Assembly: GCA_023458095.1 (NCBI GenBank)
Contig: JAEXAS010000034.1
Coordinates: forward strand, 110,144 to 174,143
Reading direction: 5' to 3'
DNA from: Actinomycetes bacterium
GTDB taxonomy: Bacteria; Actinomycetota; Actinomycetes; Propionibacteriales; Propionibacteriaceae
Length of the DNA stretch: 64,000 bases
The notes beneath the pieces are model-generated. The model did no database searches, was not told where the DNA came from, and saw only the letters and a list, made by a program, of their open reading frames with translations. Positions 60,239 through 64,000 of this stretch are shown here, one piece after another; the first letter of the stretch is position 1, and every line of letters starts with the position of its first letter. The translations under genes were made by a program, and so were the position numbers.

Positions 60239-61239
60239 CCGGAACCATGACCGCGCCACCGAAGACCCAGGCGGACAGCCCGCCGACCCAACGCATACCG
60301 GTGTCGCTGACCGCGCGGCTAAGTGCGCTCTGGGGTCGGGTTGTTGCGCTCAAGGCGCCGTCCCGGCCCACGCCGCCACCGGCGCTGGCTCCACGTGATG
60401 CGCGGTGGGCCGCCGGTGCGGCCATCACTGCGGTCTCGGTGCTGCTGCTTGCTTTCGTGGCTCAGGCCATGGTCTTCTCCGCCCTCCAGCATCAGCGCGA
60501 CCTGGTCGTCGGCTACGACCAGGTGCGCGCCTCGCTGGCCAAGGGGGAGACCCCGGTGGGCCAGCTCGACGTCAATGGTGACCTGGTGGCGCCAGGCACC
60601 CCGGTGGCACTGCTGCAGATTCCTCAGCTCGGGGTCTCCGAAGTGGTGCGGGAAGGCACCACGGCAGCCGTGCTGCGCTCCGGTCCCGGGCATCGTCGCG
60701 ACACCGTGATGCCTGGCCAGGCCGGTACTGCGGTCATCATGGGCCGCCAGACCAGCTACGGCGGGCCCTTCGCGAACCTAGGACGGCTGACCCCCGGAAG
60801 CAGCATTGTGGTCACCACCGGGCAAGGGACGGCGAGTTTCACCGTCTTCAGCCTGCGTCGAGCCGGCGATCCGCTGCCTGCCGACCCGGGCAGCGGAGAA
60901 GGACGCCTGGAGCTCATCACTGCCGACGGACCGCCCCTGTTTCCCAGCGGAGTGCTGTACATCGATGCGGTTCAGGTCAGCCCGGTGCAGCCGGCATCGG
61001 CCCGGGTCATGACCTACCCCGCCCTGCCTGCCGCTGAGCGAGCCATGGGAAGTGATGCCTCGGCTTGGCCGATGGCCATCGCCTCGGTGATCGCTCTCAT
61101 CCTGCTGATCGGCGCCACTGGGTGGCTGTGGCGGCGCTGGGGCTGGCGCTGGGCCTGGCTGATCGGAGCGCCGGTCCTGCTCGCCGCAGGCGTGGTCACC
61201 TCAACCCTGATCGTCGACGCCTTACCCAACCTGCTATGA
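60235..61239 (+). CDS. Sortase-fold protein lacking catalytic residues
   Basis: A 334-residue protein with a Pro-rich N-terminus, a membrane helix (about 59-83), a sortase-type domain and two further helices at the C-terminus (about 272-330). The domain follows actinobacterial sortases: [29 protein letters not shown], then a [16 protein letters not shown] stretch. But the catalytic His is Arg171 (GRQTSY in place of GHRTTY), the catalytic Cys is Ala230 (LELITADG in place of LITCGG), and no Arg follows. It is a predicted pseudoenzyme, perhaps a structural or docking part of the complex. Confidence 0.83.
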   Translation: MTGTMTAPPKTQADSPPTQRIPVSLTARLSALWGRVVALKAPSRPTPPPALAPRDARWAAGAAITAVSVLLLAFVAQAMVFSALQHQRDLVVGYDQVRASLAKGETPVGQLDVNGDLVAPGTPVALLQIPQLGVSEVVREGTTAAVLRSGPGHRRDTVMPGQAGTAVIMGRQTSYGGPFANLGRLTPGSSIVVTTGQGTASFTVFSLRRAGDPLPADPGSGEGRLELITADGPPLFPSGVLYIDAVQVSPVQPASARVMTYPALPAAERAMGSDASAWPMAIASVIALILLIGATGWLWRRWGWRWAWLIGAPVLLAAGVVTSTLIVDALPNLL

Positions 61240-61283
61240 GCCTGCCGCAGTTTCACGAGTATCCACCTGAGAAGGAACCATTG

Positions 61284-62186
61284 ATGACCAACTCCACCCC
61301 GCTGAGGGAACCCCTGCGCCGCCTGGCTGAGGCCGATTCGGCATCAGCGCGAACCGAGGTGGTCGCGATACCCGGCGAACTGCCGGGGCCAGCGCCGCTG
61401 GCGGGGCGGGAACTGTCCAGCATCGACGCCCGCTCGGTGTCGGCCTGGTTCGGCTCACACAAGGTCTTGGATCGCGTTTCGCTGGTGATGCCACCCGGAG
61501 AGGTCACCGCCCTGATCGGTCCCTCCGGCTGCGGAAAGTCGACCTTCCTGCGGATTCTCAACCGCATGCACGAGTTGATTCCTTCGGCGAGCATGGCCGG
61601 TGAGGTACTGCTCGACGGTGCGGACATCTACGACCGCGATCGCAAGCTCACCGATGCCCGCAAAGACATCGGAATGGTCTTCCAGAAGCCGAACCCGTTT
61701 CCGGCGATGAGTATCTACGACAACGTGATCGCCGGCCTGAAGCTCACCGGACGCCGGGCTGGGCGCGATGAGAAGGACGAGATCGTGCAGCGCTCCTTGA
61801 CCTCGGCCGGATTGTGGAAGGAGGTCCGCGATCGGCTGCGGCAGCCCGGCGGCGGGTTGTCCGGCGGCCAGCAGCAGCGGCTGTGCATCGCGCGATCCCT
61901 GGCGGTGAAGCCCAAGGTGCTGCTCATGGACGAACCGTGCTCGGCACTGGACCCGACCAGCACTCGCGTCATCGAAGACACCATGACCGAACTGCGCAGC
62001 GAGGTCACGATCGTGATCGTCACCCACAACATGCAGCAGGCCCAGCGGGTGTCCCAGAAATGTGCCTTCTTCCTGGCCGCTCAAGGCGCTCCCGGGGTGA
62101 TCGTCGAACATGGCGACACCGAGGCGATGTTCACTGATCCCTGCGATGAGCGAACCTTCGATTACGTCAATGGACGATTCGGCTGA
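61284..62186 (+). CDS. Second phosphate-type ABC ATPase, PstB-like
   Basis: A PstB-family ATPase of 300 residues with a non-typical N-terminal extension of about 45 residues. Core motifs are intact: [43 protein letters not shown] and THNMQQAQR, with the usual VNGRFG end. The start is uncertain: ATG 61284 has GAGAAGGA upstream, while ATG 61236 overlaps the previous stop (ATGA) and would add 16 residues. It should energise the PstC- and PstA-like permeases of this cluster. Confidence 0.92.
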   Translation: MTNSTPLREPLRRLAEADSASARTEVVAIPGELPGPAPLAGRELSSIDARSVSAWFGSHKVLDRVSLVMPPGEVTALIGPSGCGKSTFLRILNRMHELIPSASMAGEVLLDGADIYDRDRKLTDARKDIGMVFQKPNPFPAMSIYDNVIAGLKLTGRRAGRDEKDEIVQRSLTSAGLWKEVRDRLRQPGGGLSGGQQQRLCIARSLAVKPKVLLMDEPCSALDPTSTRVIEDTMTELRSEVTIVIVTHNMQQAQRVSQKCAFFLAAQGAPGVIVEHGDTEAMFTDPCDERTFDYVNGRFG

Positions 62187-62943
62187 GCGGCGCCGGGGCT
62201 GGTGGCGTCCGGTGGGAGTGGTCGCAGGCATCGCGATCCTGGTGATCGTGCTGCTCGCCGGGGTCAACCTGTCTCGGGTTTCGGCCATCACGAGTCGAGC
62301 ACCGGCCGCCGAGACCGACGTCCTGGAGCCATCGGCGCCCCCGGTGGCGACCGACGAATCGGGTGGGAACCAGACGACGACCAGCCCGGTCTCGCCGCAG
62401 TGGTCGCAGCGCGTCGCGCAGGCCACCGGAATTCCGCAGCGCGCCTTGCTCGCCTATGCCGGTGCCGACGTGATGCTGCGTGCCCAAGACCCGTCGTGTC
62501 GGATCCGCTGGAACACCCTGGCGGCGATTGGAGCGGTGGAGTCCGGGCATGGCCGTCATGGCGGGGCGGTGCTCGACGCTACCGGACGCGCCGTTCCGCA
62601 GATCCGTGGTCCCCGCCTGGATGGCAGCCGAACGGCCCGCGTCGCCGACAGTGACCGCGGACGCCTCGATGGCGACACACAGTGGGACCGGGCCGTAGGA
62701 CCCATGCAATTTCTGCCCGGCACCTGGCGTCAGTGGGGCCGGGACGGCAGCGGCGACGGTGTGGCCGATCCTGACCAGATCGACGATGCGGCACTGACCG
62801 CGGCCGCCTACCTGTGCGCAGCCGGCGGGTCGCTGAACACCGCGACCGGCTGGACCCGAGCGATCTGGGCCTACAACCACTCCGATGACTATGTGGCCCA
62901 GGTGCGCCGGATCGCCGACCAGTACGCGGCGGCTGCCGCATGA
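62170..62943 (+). CDS. Membrane-anchored lytic transglycosylase
   Basis: A 257-residue protein with an N-terminal transmembrane helix (about 12-35), a linker, and an SLT-type (transglycosylase 2) domain. The catalytic Glu is in [25 protein letters not shown] and WAYNHSDDY are the other conserved motifs. It would cut peptidoglycan glycan strands outside the membrane. The start at 62170 lies 17 bases inside the PstB-like gene; an in-frame ATG at 62146 is an alternative. Its stop overlaps the kinase start. Confidence 0.88.
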   Translation: MDDSAERRRGWWRPVGVVAGIAILVIVLLAGVNLSRVSAITSRAPAAETDVLEPSAPPVATDESGGNQTTTSPVSPQWSQRVAQATGIPQRALLAYAGADVMLRAQDPSCRIRWNTLAAIGAVESGHGRHGGAVLDATGRAVPQIRGPRLDGSRTARVADSDRGRLDGDTQWDRAVGPMQFLPGTWRQWGRDGSGDGVADPDQIDDAALTAAAYLCAAGGSLNTATGWTRAIWAYNHSDDYVAQVRRIADQYAAAAA

Positions 62944-64000
62944 GTTCGGTGCCCGAGTCCGACCTGGCAGGCCTCTTCGGGGGCCGGTTCCGGATCGGGG
63001 AACTCCTCGGCGCCGGTGGCTCGGCGGCGGTCTATCGCTGTGTGGACTTCGGACAATTCGACGCCTTGGGCCGACCGACGGTCGTCGCCTTGAAGGTGTT
63101 GCACCCGGCGATGAGTCAGGATCCCGCGCTGCGGGAGGCCTTTCTGCGTGAGGCCGGACGTCTCGCTGGCGTGCATCACGGCAACGTCGCCGCGGTGCGC
63201 GCCAGCGGGGTGCGCGAGATCGACGCCACCCCGCTGGCTTGGATCGCTTTGGAGGTGGTCGAGGGACCGACTCTGAGCGAATGGGTGGCCGAGCACGGCC
63301 CGCTCGACCTCGATCAGGCGGTCGCGGTCATGGACGGGCTGCTCAGCGGCTTGCAGGCCGCCCATGATGCCGATCTGGTGCATCGCGATATCGCGCCAGG
63401 AAATGTGATCCTGCACGACGTCGATCCTGATGAGGTGGTTCCGGCCGCGGCGGTACGGCTGGTCGACTTCGGACTGGCCGATGCGGCCGGAAGCACCGTG
63501 GTAGGTAACGATGTGCTGCTCGCCACCTCCGAATCATCAGGGGAGGCCCCCGCTGCGATCACGATCGTGGGCAGCGCGGAGTACCTGTCCCCGGAACAGG
63601 CCGCAGCCGGCGGTGTCGGCCCGGCCAGCGACCTCTATCAGGCCGGAGCCGTGCTGCACTTCCTGCTGACCGGCCAGCCGCCCTTCCATCGCGCGACGGT
63701 GGCCCAGACCGTCCAGGCCCGCCTGACCGACCCTCCGCCGGTCCCTTCGGCTCTGAGACCGACCGCCCGCCGGCTGGATCGGGTGGTCGTGAAAGCACTG
63801 GCGGTGAATCCCCGCGCCCGCTTCGCCAGTGCCGAGGAGTTTCGCCAGGAGCTGCTCGCTGCGGTTTCCACGCCGGTTGGCAGCGGCCCGACCCGCGTGA
63901 TGGAGACCGGCTGGGCGCAGAGCGCAACAGACGACGGCAGTGTGCCTCGGCAGGGGAACCTGACGGCTTCGCTGCCGCCGCGCGGCTCGCAGACAGATGT
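62940..64000 (+). CDS. Ser/Thr protein kinase (partial, runs off window)
   Basis: Reading from the ATG at 62940 (ATGA overlap), 353 codons are open to the window edge. The kinase domain is complete: Gly loop GAGGSAAVY, VVALK with Lys52, catalytic loop HRDIAPGN with Asp150 and Asn155, VDFG with Asp176, SAEYLSPEQ, and SDLYQAGAVLHFLLTGQPP. The usual Lys of HRDxKP is Ala, as in a few bacterial kinases. A Ser/Thr/Pro-rich segment follows; a membrane helix and sensor domain may lie beyond the edge. It probably senses the envelope or the transporter state and phosphorylates cytoplasmic partners. Confidence 0.9.
   Translation, partial: MSSVPESDLAGLFGGRFRIGELLGAGGSAAVYRCVDFGQFDALGRPTVVALKVLHPAMSQDPALREAFLREAGRLAGVHHGNVAAVRASGVREIDATPLAWIALEVVEGPTLSEWVAEHGPLDLDQAVAVMDGLLSGLQAAHDADLVHRDIAPGNVILHDVDPDEVVPAAAVRLVDFGLADAAGSTVVGNDVLLATSESSGEAPAAITIVGSAEYLSPEQAAAGGVGPASDLYQAGAVLHFLLTGQPPFHRATVAQTVQARLTDPPPVPSALRPTARRLDRVVVKALAVNPRARFASAEEFRQELLAAVSTPVGSGPTRVMETGWAQSATDDGSVPRQGNLTASLPPRGSQTD

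Noticed and set aside
60235..61239. Active sortase for anchoring the cluster's surface proteins
   Set aside because: Catalytic His, Cys and Arg are all replaced and no LPxTG motif is present in the three exported neighbours.

Overview
The window is high-GC DNA from an actinobacterium (Actinomycetota). Diagnostic signs are mycothiol genes (mshD and a mycothione reductase relative), an orphan GlnR-type regulator beside mshD, a ClpC with a UVR domain, a 33-residue bS22 ribosomal protein in the proC-HTH-bS22 order known from Mycobacterium, and a PhoP-type PHO box. The mix of genes fits Propionibacteriales, but I cannot fix the genus from sequence alone. I saw no rRNA, tRNA, CRISPR array, transposase or phage gene.

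Layout. 0-15.5 kb is housekeeping: clpC, radA, a scar where a PucR-type regulator and a RidA gene were fused by a deletion, a VOC protein, a TIM-barrel isomerase, a CPBP protease, asd-proC-HTH-bS22, a histidine phosphatase, a mycothione reductase homologue that has lost both redox cysteines, and a GH3 lipoprotein. 15.6-25 kb is a leftward phosphate and redox block: dtd, glnR, mshD, ppk, a Nudix/RHG protein, then a PHO box and pstSCAB. 25-34 kb holds a nitrobindin-like protein, ygfZ, a TetR/MFS pair, a patatin, and an RDD/SpoIIM pair. 34-39.5 kb is the DUF58-MoxR-DUF4350-DUF4129 membrane operon. typA, a DUF4143 ATPase, an acyl-CoA ligase, a MgtA-like mannosyltransferase, two membrane proteins, an Ig-like secreted protein, a GTPase and an orphan NarL-type regulator follow.

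51.1-64 kb is the most unusual part. It is a tightly coupled rightward cluster (most junctions are ATGA or GTGA overlaps) encoding a second Pst-type ABC transporter. It has three large exported binding-type proteins, two with a C-terminal membrane anchor and one with Ig-like domains. It also has a small Ig-like membrane protein, a sortase-fold protein lacking the catalytic His, Cys and Arg, a PstB ATPase, a membrane-anchored lytic transglycosylase and a Ser/Thr protein kinase that runs off the window. I read this as a cell-envelope version of a phosphate importer. It lacks a clear PHO box, unlike the conventional pstSCAB operon.

Intergenic space carries at least three repeat families: a long near-perfect palindrome (two copies, about 23.7 and 41.5 kb), a CTTCGACAGGCTCAG box, and a GGTTGAGGAGC...TCTCGAAACC hairpin. 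The last two form an exact 140-bp-period tandem at 47.7-47.96 kb.
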